DNA from: Tahibacter harae
GTDB taxonomy: Bacteria > Pseudomonadota > Gammaproteobacteria > Xanthomonadales > Rhodanobacteraceae
NCBI RefSeq assembly: GCF_024437735.1
Contig: NZ_JANFQO010000003.1
Location: forward strand, 248,001-312,000
Direction: 5' to 3'
Length of the DNA stretch: 64,000 bases
How positions within the stretch are numbered: the first letter of the stretch is position 1; every line of letters starts with the position of its first letter. Both the position numbers and the translations under genes were made by a program. The notes beneath the pieces were generated by a model. That model saw only the letters and a list, made by a program, of their open reading frames with translations, made no database searches and was not told where the DNA came from. Positions 51,265 through 59,813 of the stretch are shown here, in pieces.

Positions 51265-52378
51265 GGCTTACCTGTGCGGCAAAGCGCGCCGGAGCGTAGG
51301 GCGCGGCGTCGAACGGCAGCGGCTGGTCGAACAGCTGGGCGGCGAGCAGGTCGGCCGTGCCCAGCGCCGTGGTCACGCCCAGGCCTTCGTGGCCGCAGGC
51401 CAGCCACACGCCGGGACGCGCCGGCCAAGGGCCGATCAGCGGGCGGTGGTCGGGCGTGGTCGGGCGGAAGCCGGTCCAGGCGCGCAGCGCGGTCAGGCTG
51501 CCCAGGCCGGGCAGGAAGGCCTGCGCGCGCTCGACCAGGCGCGCCAGCAGGCGCGGTGTGACTTCGCAGGAAAGATCGTCGAACTGGCGCGTAGACCCCA
51601 GCAGCAGCTGGCCCGAAGGCCGCGGCTGCACATTGAAGGCTACCGATTCGCCATCGCCGCCGTGGGCGCTCTGGATATAGCCCAGCTCGACCAGCTGATG
51701 ATTCACCGTCGGCGCCAGCCGCGTGGTAATCAGCAGATGGCCCTTGCGCTTGCGCACCGGCACGCTGCACAGCAGCTCCGGCGCAGCGCAGCCGTTGGCG
51801 ACGATGACGCGCGGCGCGCGCAGCTCGCTGCCGTCGGCCAGTATCACCCCGCCGTCGACCAGGGTGCGCACATTCACGCCGGCGCGCACATCGGCGCCGG
51901 CCGCGGCGGCGCGGCGGGCGAGGAAGGCGGCGGCGACCGGCGGATACACCACCGCATCGGCCGGCACGCGCAGGCCGCCGGCCAGGCCGGGCGCCAGCGC
52001 GGGTTCACAAAGTTTCAATTGCGCTTCATCCACGAGTTCACTGGCGATGCCGGCGGCGGCCAGGCGGCGCTGCTTGTGCGCGGCCTCGGCCATTTCCGCC
52101 GCATCGCGCGCGATCCACAAGGTGCCGGTGGCGCGGTATTCCGCCGCCGCCGGCAGCTGCGGCGCAAGTTCGCGCCAGCGGGCGCAGGAATAGGCCGACA
52201 GGGCCAGTTCGGCCGGATCGTCGTCCAGCACCACCAGATGCCCCATCGAGGCCGCGGTCGCCGCGCCGCCGAGCACGTCGCGCTCCAGCAGGCAGACCGC
52301 GCGGCGCTCCCGCGCCAGCCGGTCGGCAATAGCGCAGCCGACGATGCCGCCGCCGATGACGATAGCGTCGAAGTTCAC
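51254..52378 (-). CDS. D-hydroxyproline dehydrogenase, beta (DadA-like FAD) subunit
   Basis: 374 residues from a GTG at 52378 that overlaps the epimerase stop (GTGA). The open frame extends further upstream, but the FAD motif [21 protein letters not shown] begins right after this start. Other features: [11 protein letters not shown] and the C-terminal [14 protein letters not shown] plus [18 protein letters not shown], as in glycine/D-amino-acid oxidases. It is the HcnC-like catalytic subunit that oxidises cis-4-hydroxy-D-proline. Confidence 0.9.
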   Translation of the reverse strand: MNFDAIVIGGGIVGCAIADRLARERRAVCLLERDVLGGAATAASMGHLVVLDDDPAELALSAYSCARWRELAPQLPAAAEYRATGTLWIARDAAEMAEAAHKQRRLAAAGIASELVDEAQLKLCEPALAPGLAGGLRVPADAVVYPPVAAAFLARRAAAAGADVRAGVNVRTLVDGGVILADGSELRAPRVIVANGCAAPELLCSVPVRKRKGHLLITTRLAPTVNHQLVELGYIQSAHGGDGESVAFNVQPRPSGQLLLGSTRQFDDLSCEVTPRLLARLVERAQAFLPGLGSLTALRAWTGFRPTTPDHRPLIGPWPARPGVWLACGHEGLGVTTALGTADLLAAQLFDQPLPFDAAPYAPARFAAQVSHAA

Positions 52379-53310
52379 GCAAAACCCCAGGCGAACGGAT
52401 CGGCCGGATCGAATACCAGCGTGGCCTCGGCCACGACATGGGCGCGGCCGCTGATCAGCGGCAGGATGCTGTCCTCGTCGATGCGGCGGTAGCGCGCCTG
52501 GAATTCGCTGCCGATCACGCTCTGCTGGCGCCACACCGTCTCCGGTGCGAGCTTGCCGTCGGCGGCCAGGCAGGCCAGCTTGGCGCTGGTGCCGGTGCCG
52601 CAGGGCGAGCGGTCGTAGGCCAGGCCCGGGCAGAGCACGAAATTGCGCGAATCCGCGCCGTCGGTGCCGGCGGCGACCAGTTCCACATGGTCGATCTCCG
52701 CACCGTCGCGGCCGCGTACGCCGCCGCGTTCCAGCGCCTGGCGGATCGCGCCGGAGCAACGCATCAGCGCGTCGATATTGCTGCGTTCTATGGCCAGGCC
52801 GTGGTCATCGACCAGGAAGAACCAGTTGCCGCCCCAGGCGATATCGCCGTGCACGCGGCCGTGGCCCGGCACGTCCAGCGCCACTGCCTTGGCGTGGCGG
52901 TAGCTGGGCACGTTGGCGATGGTGGTGCGGCCGTCCTCGCCGAGTTCCGCCGCAACCACGCCGACCGGCGTCTCGAACTGGAATTTGCCCGCTTGTATAC
53001 GCCCCATGTGGCGCAGTGTCTCCACCACGCCGAGCAGGCCGTGGCCGCACATGCCGAGGTAGCCCACGTTGTTGAAAAACACCACGCCGGCTACACAGTC
53101 ACTGCGCGTGGGCGCAAGCAGATAAGCGCCTACCAGTACATCCGAACCGCGTGGCTCGCAGGCGATGGCGCGGCGCCAGGCGTCGTGTTCCTGCGCCAGC
53201 AGGCTGCGCGCTGCGGCCGGGTCCAGCCCGGTCAGATCGGGGCCGCCGGCAACGACGACGCGGGTCGGCTCACCGCCGGTATGCGAATCAATGACGCGGA
53301 TCTGGCTCAT
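52375..53310 (-). CDS. 4-hydroxyproline 2-epimerase
   Basis: 311 residues of the proline racemase family. Both catalytic cysteines are present: C88 in [11 protein letters not shown] and C237 in [13 protein letters not shown]. Having two Cys separates it from the Cys/Thr dehydratase subgroup (trans-3-hydroxyproline). It turns trans-4-hydroxy-L-proline into cis-4-hydroxy-D-proline, the first step. It leads the operon; the 143 bases upstream before the repeat element should contain its promoter. The common label lhpA/hypE refers to such genes. Confidence 0.93.
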   Translation of the reverse strand: MSQIRVIDSHTGGEPTRVVVAGGPDLTGLDPAAARSLLAQEHDAWRRAIACEPRGSDVLVGAYLLAPTRSDCVAGVVFFNNVGYLGMCGHGLLGVVETLRHMGRIQAGKFQFETPVGVVAAELGEDGRTTIANVPSYRHAKAVALDVPGHGRVHGDIAWGGNWFFLVDDHGLAIERSNIDALMRCSGAIRQALERGGVRGRDGAEIDHVELVAAGTDGADSRNFVLCPGLAYDRSPCGTGTSAKLACLAADGKLAPETVWRQQSVIGSEFQARYRRIDEDSILPLISGRAHVVAEATLVFDPADPFAWGFA

Positions 53311-53453
53311 GCGCGGGAAGGATCAGGACAGTCACGAAATGCTAACCAAGCCTGCCCCAGGCGGATTGGCTGCTAGCCCTGCGGCCACGGGACGAATCGC
53401 ACAATTTGCAATACGCGCACGCAGCTTCGACCAAAGTATACGTAGGGGTGGGG

Positions 53454-53612
53454 TTGGAGACTGGGGATTCGGGACTGGGATTCGCAGCAGCGCCAGTTGT
53501 CCGGCCGCTTGTTCAGGTTCGTCAAGAACTTGCCTCATGGATCGGTATGCCGCTCCAGCCCCTGTTTTCCTGATCCCCGATCCCGAATCTCCAATCCCTG
53601 GCCCCGGCTCCG
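53454..53612. repeat. Dispersed GGGATTCGGG-type repeat, inverted
   Basis: Copies of GGGGATTCGGG and GGGATTCG at 53462-53485 face CCCGATCCCGAATC and CCAATCCC copies at 53576-53598. It has the same family core as at 32173-32302, 41190-41371 and 59770-59812. It fills the space between the hydroxyproline operon start and the collagenase terminator. Confidence 0.65.
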
Positions 53613-53616
53613 GGGC

Positions 53617-53649
53617 AAAAAAAAACCGCGGCGCATCCGCGCCGCGGTT
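53617..53649 (-). terminator. Rho-independent terminator of the collagenase gene
   Basis: An 11-bp perfect stem AACCGCGGCGC/GCGCCGCGGTT with loop ATCC; on the minus strand it is followed by a run of T continuing from the stem (nine A on the plus strand). It lies 39 bases past the stop at 53688. Confidence 0.92.
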
Positions 53650-53687
53650 CAAGTGAGCACTGCGGACGGGCGCAGTGTGTCAACCCT

Positions 53688-56024
53688 TCATTGCCACTCG
53701 GCGGAAACCTCCACGCCGTCGAACGATGCGGTCTTGGGCTTGAGCATGATGAAGTTCCAGCCGGACGCCGGCGAATTCACCGTAATGGTTTCCACGTTGC
53801 CGGGCTGCTCCGAAGCGATGTCGTAGGTCGTGTCGTTCGGCCAGTCGCCGGCGCGGAAGTACATGTCCGCGTCGCCAGTGCCGCCCTTCATGCGCAGGGT
53901 CAGGGTGTTCTGGCCGGCCGGCATGTACACGATCAGGTAGTAGCGGTTGTTGGACTGGGCCACGGACAGGCCGCTGCGCTTGCAGCCGTTGTCGAGCTGG
54001 CGCACGTCGCTGAGCGTGCATTCCGGGAACTCGCCGCCGGTGCCGCCGCCCTCGCCATCGAAGTCGTCGGCGAAGATCGCATCCGGCGCGCTGCCGTTGC
54101 AGCTGCTGGTGTCGCCGTTGTTGGCCTTGAAGCAGACCAGCCAGGCGCGGAACTCGGCGTTGTAGCTGGTGCGGATCGGATCCACCCAGTTGGCGTAGCC
54201 CGGCGAGTAGTTGCCCGGACGGGAGATCGCGTACAGGCTGGTGATCTTGTCGCGGTGGCGCTCGAACATGAAGCGCGTGGCCAGATAGCCCCACTGGTAG
54301 GTGCGCGCATAGTCCGTGCTGTACTCGGTGTCGAACAGCTGGGCCAGGGTGAACTTGTCCGGGTTGGCCGCTTCGCTCACCGCCGTGTCGTAGCGCAGGT
54401 TGCGGTAGGAGTAGGACATGTATTCGGCGAAGCCCTCGATGTACCAGATCGCCGAATAGGGTGCGTCCATGGGCAGGGCGCCGAAGCCGCCGTACCAGTT
54501 GAAGCGGCCGTCCAGATAGTGGATGTACTCGTGAGTCAGGTTCCACACGTCGAAGGTGGGACGCAGCCACTCGGCCTCGTAGGCCAGGAAGCGGGCCTGG
54601 TTGGACGGGTTGGACGGATCGCCTTCGAGGTAGATGCCACCGTTGTTGGTGTCGTTGCCGAAGATGATGCCGGAATAGGTTTCATAGTCGGTGCTGGAAT
54701 GGAAGATCACCATTTCCAGGCGGGTGTTGTTGTCGTTGGGCACCGGCGTGTTGCCGGTCTGGGCCTGGGTGTGGAAATAGCCTTCCTCGGCGCCGACGAT
54801 GCTGCACACGGTGTCGAGCTGGGTCGAGGTCAGCGCCTGGCTGCGCACGCGCAGGGTCGGGCTGCAGTCGCGCGCATTGGCCGCGGGCAGGATCTGGGCT
54901 TCCAGGTCCTGGGCGAAGTTGCACAGGCCGTAGTAGCTGCAGTGGGCGTTGTCGTAGTAGTCGACCACGCTGGCGATGCGCACGAAGATGCCGCCGCCCG
55001 CGCCGCCCAGGGTGAACTGGTCGAGGATGCCCTTGACCTTGGGGTGCACCTGGTTGTGGAACGCGCTGGCCGTGTACTGGGTGAAGCGGCCCAGTTCGCC
55101 GGCAGCGTTCTGCAGCATGTATTCGCGGTTGGAACCCACGTCCGCAGCGCGGTTGTTGTTGATGAAGTTCACCAGCGTGTCGAGTACGCCGCTGCCGCTG
55201 CCCTGCACCAGGGTGCGGAAATCATTCAGATAGTGGCCGCGGAACAGCACCGTGAAGACGTTGTTGGTGGCCGACTTCATGTACCAGTAGCTGGCCCAGC
55301 TCGGACCATAGCGGTCGAGGATGCCGCGCACCGTGTTGAGCTGGCTCGCGTTCTCGCCGGAGCTGTCGATCAGGATGACGAATTCCGACAGGATCTCGCC
55401 GTGGCTGTCGTTGACGTCCTGGAAGTGGCTGTTGGCGACGAAGGCGTTGAGCGCCGGCTGGATCGCGTTGCGCAGCGCAGCGCCGTAGCTGCCGACCGAG
55501 GCTTCGTCATAGTACTGCACGTAATAACCCGCGCGCAGGAACATGATCAGCTCGTACATGCTGTTGCTGTTGTTGCCCGGATAGGTGGCCGCATCCGCCT
55601 GGATGGCGTTGGCGATGGTCACCATCTTGGCCTCGGCGAAGATCTGTCCCGCCGTGGTGCCGGTCACGTCGAACAGGCCGCCGGAGTAGTAGCAGGACTC
55701 GTCTGCCGCGCGGATCGCGGAAACCAGCGCCGCACCGCTGGCCGCCGCTATGCCGGCGATATCGCAGGTACCGCCGCGGCGGGCCTGTACCGGCTGGTCG
55801 TAGGATTGATACAAGTGGTCACGGCTGGAGGGCAGCGGTGCGCGCCGGTCCCACTCGATGGGAGTGGTCTGGATATGCGCCGCTTTGCCGGTCTGGACAG
55901 TGGCGGTGGCCGGGCCGGGCCGTGGATCCTGCGGACGCGCCGAGGCGCTCATGGGCAAAGCGGCGATAGCCAGGCACGCGGCCAGGCCTGCGCCGGCTTG
56001 CAAAAGCCGGTCAAACGAATACAT
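53688..56024 (-). CDS. Secreted M9-family collagenase with PPC domain
   Basis: 778 residues from the ATG at 56024 (GGGGAG 7 bases upstream), with a signal peptide ending SASARPQ. The activator-like helical part spans about 60-400. The catalytic part has the zinc motif HEYIH at 498-502 and the third ligand E530 in WYIEGFAEYMSY, 32 residues after the first His, the spacing known from clostridial collagenases. After a GGG-rich linker comes a PPC/collagen-binding-like beta-sandwich (about 680-778: LIVYMPAGQNTLTLRM). Mature protein is expected outside the cell. It lies between the hydroxyproline operon and a divergent PAS-AraC regulator. Confidence 0.92.
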   Translation of the reverse strand: MYSFDRLLQAGAGLAACLAIAALPMSASARPQDPRPGPATATVQTGKAAHIQTTPIEWDRRAPLPSSRDHLYQSYDQPVQARRGGTCDIAGIAAASGAALVSAIRAADESCYYSGGLFDVTGTTAGQIFAEAKMVTIANAIQADAATYPGNNSNSMYELIMFLRAGYYVQYYDEASVGSYGAALRNAIQPALNAFVANSHFQDVNDSHGEILSEFVILIDSSGENASQLNTVRGILDRYGPSWASYWYMKSATNNVFTVLFRGHYLNDFRTLVQGSGSGVLDTLVNFINNNRAADVGSNREYMLQNAAGELGRFTQYTASAFHNQVHPKVKGILDQFTLGGAGGGIFVRIASVVDYYDNAHCSYYGLCNFAQDLEAQILPAANARDCSPTLRVRSQALTSTQLDTVCSIVGAEEGYFHTQAQTGNTPVPNDNNTRLEMVIFHSSTDYETYSGIIFGNDTNNGGIYLEGDPSNPSNQARFLAYEAEWLRPTFDVWNLTHEYIHYLDGRFNWYGGFGALPMDAPYSAIWYIEGFAEYMSYSYRNLRYDTAVSEAANPDKFTLAQLFDTEYSTDYARTYQWGYLATRFMFERHRDKITSLYAISRPGNYSPGYANWVDPIRTSYNAEFRAWLVCFKANNGDTSSCNGSAPDAIFADDFDGEGGGTGGEFPECTLSDVRQLDNGCKRSGLSVAQSNNRYYLIVYMPAGQNTLTLRMKGGTGDADMYFRAGDWPNDTTYDIASEQPGNVETITVNSPASGWNFIMLKPKTASFDGVEVSAEWQ

Positions 56025-56081
56025 TGGTTTCTCCCCGAACATCGTCTCGTGTGGATACAACTGCATCGGGCCCGGTGTTCC

Positions 56082-56113
56082 GGAGGCGGACACGCTGCAA
56101 CGTGTCCGCCTCC
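56082..56113. promoter_or_regulatory. Perfect 13-bp-arm palindrome in the collagenase/regulator gap
   Basis: GGAGGCGGACACG, six bases, CGTGTCCGCCTCC, ending 58 bases upstream of the collagenase start. A second, weaker pair TGACC-N7-GGTCA follows at 56117-56133. The first could be an operator or a 5' leader hairpin that protects the mRNA; it is not followed by T, so it is not a terminator. Confidence 0.6.
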
Positions 56114-56271
56114 ACCTGACCTTTCGCAGGTCAAAATGTAGGTTTCGGCTACGACCATGGTCTAGCCGTTTACCCGCACAGGCACGAAACAATCCGCACA
56201 AACCGCGCGGTTCGCGCCGTTAGGTCATATTTATCGCCGATTGCGGCAGCGCAGCCGGCCAGGGGGAACAC

Positions 56272-57033
56272 ATGAACAATGAACTTGCACGTTGGCGCGA
56301 AGCATTCATGGCCCGCGTTGCCTCGCCGTGGTACGTGGAAACGCTGTTCGACCGCCTGCCCGACATCGTGTTCTCGGTGAAGGACAAGCAGGGCCGCTAC
56401 GTCTCCATGAGCGAAGCCGCGGTGGTGCGCTGCGGCCTCAAGCGTAAGCAGGATGCGATCGGCAAGACCGCCTACGACCTGTTCCCGCGGCCGATGGCCG
56501 AACGCTACGCGCGCCAGGACGAGCGCCTGTTCAACACCGGCAAGCCCATCGTCGACAACCTCGATCTCACTGTGTATCGCGACGGCAGCGCCGGCTGGTG
56601 CCTCACCACCAAGGAGCCGCTGTACGACGGCCAGGGCCGCGTGATCGGCCTGGCCTGCATCTCCAAGGACCTCATCGAACCCAGCCGCGCCGGCCTGATC
56701 GATTCGGGCTTCGCCGACACGGTCGACTACATGCTGGAGAACTACGACCAGCCGCTGCGCATGGAAGACCTCGCGCGCCGCGCCGGCCTGTCGCAGGCGC
56801 AGTTCGAGCGGCGCATGAAGAAGATCTTCCACCTCTCCGCCGGCCAGTACCTGATCAAGGCGCGCATAGACCACGCCGCGCGCCTGCTCGCGGCGACCGC
56901 GCTGCCCATCGCCGAGATCGCCCAGCACGCGGGCTTTTCCGACCAGAGTGCGCTGTCGCGCCAGTTCCGCCAGGTCACCGGCTTCGCCCCGCGCCAGTAC
57001 CGCCAGCTGATGCGGCCGGACGCCGAGGAATAG
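56272..57033 (+). CDS. PAS-domain AraC-family transcriptional regulator
   Basis: 253 residues. A PAS domain (about 22-135) is seen as LPDIVFSVKDKQGRYVSMSEAA through RDGSAGWCLTTKEPL. The C-terminal AraC/XylS helix-turn-helix pair is at about 150-250: LRMEDLARRAGLSQAQFERR and IAEIAQHAGFSDQSALSRQF. Its divergent placement suggests that it controls the collagenase and perhaps the hydroxyproline operon; AraC-type regulators of hydroxyproline operons are known in pseudomonads. The ligand is unknown. Confidence 0.88.
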   Translation: MNNELARWREAFMARVASPWYVETLFDRLPDIVFSVKDKQGRYVSMSEAAVVRCGLKRKQDAIGKTAYDLFPRPMAERYARQDERLFNTGKPIVDNLDLTVYRDGSAGWCLTTKEPLYDGQGRVIGLACISKDLIEPSRAGLIDSGFADTVDYMLENYDQPLRMEDLARRAGLSQAQFERRMKKIFHLSAGQYLIKARIDHAARLLAATALPIAEIAQHAGFSDQSALSRQFRQVTGFAPRQYRQLMRPDAEE

Positions 57034-57144
57034 GCGCGCAGCCTCACCCCGCTCACGCGATCTCACGCACCTTCACACAGCGGTTCGCCGGGCTCTGGCG
57101 GCCGGGCTAAACTGCGGCGCAGCGCCCCTGCTCCGGATCCGCCC

Positions 57145-57918
57145 GTGCCCGCACGCCTGCTTGCCTTGCTGCTGTTGTGTCTCGCGCTGCTGCCGGCCCT
57201 GCCGGCGCGCGCGGCGGAACTGCTGGTATTCGCTGCCGCCAGCCTGAAACCCGCGCTGGAGGAAATCGCCGCGCTGCCCGAGGCCAGAGCCATCGCCGCG
57301 CTCAAGACCAGCTACGCCGCCAGTTCCGCCCTGGCGCGGCAGATCGACGCCGGTGCGCCGGCCGATATCTTCATCTCGGCCGACCTGGAATGGATGGACT
57401 GGCTGCAGCAGCGCGGGCAGGTGCAGGCGGACACGCGCTTCGTCCTCGCCGGCAACGAACTGGTGCTGGTTGCGCCGCGCGATGCGCGGCTCGCATTCAA
57501 GCTCGCCCCCGGCGCCGATATTGCCGCCGCGCTGGGCGAGGGGCGCATCGCCCTGGCCGAACCGGGCAGCGTGCCCGCGGGCAAGTACGCCAAGGCCGCG
57601 TTCGAGAAGCTGGGCCTGTGGCCGCAGCTGGAAAGTCGCTACATCGCCACCGAGAACGTGCGCGCCGCCCTGGCCCTGGCCGCGCGCGCGGAAGTGCCGC
57701 TGGCGGCGGTGTATCGCTCCGATGCCGTGTCCGAACCCGCCGTGCGCGTGATAGACACCTTCCCGGCCGGCAGCCACGAGGCCATCGCCTATCCCATCGC
57801 CGCCCTGCGCGGCCGCGACAGCGCCGCCACCAAGCAACTGTTGCAGTTCCTGCGCGGACCGGCGGCGCAGGCAGTGCTCCGCCGCTGGGGATTCAGCGTC
57901 GCGGGAACCACGCCGTAA
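57145..57918 (+). CDS. modA: Molybdate-binding periplasmic protein ModA
   Basis: 257 residues starting with GTG at 57145, with a signal peptide ending PARAAE. Type 2 periplasmic binding fold: LLVFAAASLKPALEEIA at the start of the mature part, SSALARQIDAGAPADIFISAD and EPGSVPAGKYAK, all ModA signatures. It delivers molybdate to ModBC. It is first in a modABC unit; no ModE gene or clear ModE site was seen. Confidence 0.92.
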   Translation: MPARLLALLLLCLALLPALPARAAELLVFAAASLKPALEEIAALPEARAIAALKTSYAASSALARQIDAGAPADIFISADLEWMDWLQQRGQVQADTRFVLAGNELVLVAPRDARLAFKLAPGADIAAALGEGRIALAEPGSVPAGKYAKAAFEKLGLWPQLESRYIATENVRAALALAARAEVPLAAVYRSDAVSEPAVRVIDTFPAGSHEAIAYPIAALRGRDSAATKQLLQFLRGPAAQAVLRRWGFSVAGTTP

Positions 57919-57970
57919 TGCCGCACGGAGCACTCAAGGCCGCTGCCGGCGGCCGCTGGCCCGCTGCGCG

Positions 57971-58660
57971 ATGCTGAGCGCCGCGGAAATCTCGGCGCTG
58001 GCGATCAGCCTGAAAGTGGCCGTGCTCTGCGTGGCCATCGCACTGCCGTTCGCGCTGGCCCTGGGCCTGGCCCTGTCGCGGCTGCGCTTTCCCGGCAAGA
58101 GCGTGCTGGAAGCCCTGCTCAACCTGCCGCTGGTGCTGCCGCCGGTGGTCACCGGCTACGCGCTGCTGCTGCTGTTGGGCCGCAACGGCGCGCTGGGCGC
58201 CTGGCTGGCCGGGCTGGGCGTACAGTTCGCGTTCCACTGGAGCGGCGCCGTGCTCGCCGCCGCGGTGATGAGTTTTCCTCTTCTGGTCATTTCCATCCGC
58301 GCCGGCTTCGACGGCGTGGACCGGCGCCTGGAAGCCGCCGCCGAATCGCTGGGCGCCGGGCCTTGGCGGCGCTTCCTCAGCATCACCCTGCCGCTGTCGC
58401 TGCGCAGCGTCGCGGCCGGCTGCGTACTCGCCTTCGCCCGCGCCTTCGGCGAATTCGGCGCGACGATCAGCTTCGTCGGCAGCATTCCGGGCGAAACGCG
58501 CACGCTGTCCATCGCGATCTGGGAACTGCTGAACCAACCCGGCGGCGAAGCCGGACTGGGCCGGCTGGTGTGGGTCGCCCTCGCCGTCGGCGTCGCTGCG
58601 TCGCTGGGCGCGGCCCTGCTGGGCCGGCGCGCCCAGGCAAGGAGCGGCGAGGATGATTGA
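57971..58660 (+). CDS. modB: Molybdate ABC transporter permease ModB
   Basis: 229 residues with about five membrane helices. The ABC-permease EAA loop is EAAAESLGAGPWRRFLSITL, and FARAFGEFGATISFVGSIPG is typical of ModB/CysT-type permeases. It starts 52 bases after modA and overlaps modC by 8 bases. It forms the channel for molybdate in the inner membrane. Confidence 0.93.
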   Translation: MLSAAEISALAISLKVAVLCVAIALPFALALGLALSRLRFPGKSVLEALLNLPLVLPPVVTGYALLLLLGRNGALGAWLAGLGVQFAFHWSGAVLAAAVMSFPLLVISIRAGFDGVDRRLEAAAESLGAGPWRRFLSITLPLSLRSVAAGCVLAFARAFGEFGATISFVGSIPGETRTLSIAIWELLNQPGGEAGLGRLVWVALAVGVAASLGAALLGRRAQARSGEDD

Positions 58661-59315
58661 AGTCGATATTGCCTGGCGCACGCGCGATTTCGAGCTGCAG
58701 GTGGCCTTCACCTCGGATGCGCGCAACCTTGCTCTGTTCGGCCCTTCCGGCAGCGGCAAGACCAGTGTACTGCTGGCCGTCGCCGGCCTGCGCCGGCCCG
58801 AACGCGGCCGCATCGCCGTGGCCGGCCAGGTGCTGTTCGACAGCGCCGCGCGCATACAACTGCCCGCTTCGCGCCGCGGCCTGGGCGTGGTGTTCCAGGA
58901 CGGCCGCCTTTTTCCACACCTGCGTGTTCGCGATAATTTGCTTTATGGAAACGGCAATGCCGTCCAGGCCGGCGCGCCGGTCGCCTTCGATACGGCAGTC
59001 GAACTGCTGGGCCTGACCGACCTGCTCGCACGCTGGCCCGGCTCGCTCTCCGGCGGCGAAGCCCGCCGCGTCGCCATAGGCCGCGCCCTGCTCTGCCGCC
59101 CGCGCGCCCTGCTGCTGGACGAACCCCTGGTAGGCCTGCACCGCGAAGCACGCAGCCAGCTGCTGCAATACCTGCGGCGCCTGCACGGCGAGATCGGCCT
59201 GCCTACACTGCTGGTCAGCCACCAGCCCGACGAGGTGCGTGCGCTGGCCGAAGATGTGGTGTTGCTGGACGACGGGCGGGTGGCGGGCAGAGTCAGGGCG
59301 GAGGACTTCGCCTGA
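58653..59315 (+). CDS. modC: Molybdate ABC transporter ATPase ModC, short form
   Basis: 220 residues. Walker A GPSGSGKTS, Q-loop VVFQDGRLFPHL, signature LSGGEARRVAIG, Walker B LLLDEPLVGL and H-loop LVSHQPDEV are all intact. The usual ModC is about 350 residues with a C-terminal molybdate-binding TOBE (Mop) domain; here the protein ends just after the nucleotide domain, so it cannot show the same transport feedback. Overlap with modB supports the assignment. The ATG at 58653 has AGGAG about 10 bases upstream. Confidence 0.9.
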   Translation: MIEVDIAWRTRDFELQVAFTSDARNLALFGPSGSGKTSVLLAVAGLRRPERGRIAVAGQVLFDSAARIQLPASRRGLGVVFQDGRLFPHLRVRDNLLYGNGNAVQAGAPVAFDTAVELLGLTDLLARWPGSLSGGEARRVAIGRALLCRPRALLLDEPLVGLHREARSQLLQYLRRLHGEIGLPTLLVSHQPDEVRALAEDVVLLDDGRVAGRVRAEDFA

Positions 59316-59479
59316 CATCCGGCCAAGGGAGGATATTGCACAAGGTCTGCTGACCGCGGCGGGCCACATGGACCAGCAGGCCGTCGGTCCCAATCTGCAG
59401 CCATTCGCCGGGACGGCTACGCGCGTGGATGCACAGGGTGGATTCGTCCCGCAGTGTGAGTATGGGTTGAACGGAATCC

Positions 59480-59813
59480 CCAGCCTCGAATTGCGAGCCG
59501 GAAAAGCCCTATCCCCCAAGCGCGATTACGCGCCCCGGGGGATAGGACCGAGTGAAGAGAGACGTCTCGGTCGCGGGAAAATCCGGTTCTCGCCGCTTCT
59601 TCGGGTGCTGAAGAAGCAGACGAAATTCCAATGCAGAGGCACGTTTATCGCCGCCCTCACCTCAGCCCATTCCCCCAAGCGGGCCTGGGGGAAAGGGAGC
59701 TTTCTGCTTTTCGGCGACGGCAATTCCCACTTGAAAAAGGATTCACAGCGCAGTCGCCGCGAACCATGAATCGCGGACCCTGAACCGCGAATCTCTAATC
59801 CCGAATCCCGCAC
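59480..59813. repeat. Intergenic repeat region with two CCCCCAAGC-type hairpins
   Basis: It contains two imperfect hairpins: CCTATCCCCC...GGGGGATAGG at about 59507-59550 and CCCATTCCCCCAAG...GGGGGAAAGGG at about 59664-59700. They resemble the hairpin at 41433-41488. At 59770-59812 GGATTCGGG-family copies (CCCGAATCCCG) follow. No gene was recognised from 59316 to 59813. Confidence 0.6.

Noticed and set aside
53691-56141. An open frame of over 800 codons antisense to the collagenase, and similar long antisense frames opposite lpdA, the M13 genes and others
   Set aside because: They mirror the codon phase of well-identified genes in GC-rich DNA; they have no recognisable domains, signal peptides or ribosome binding sites.
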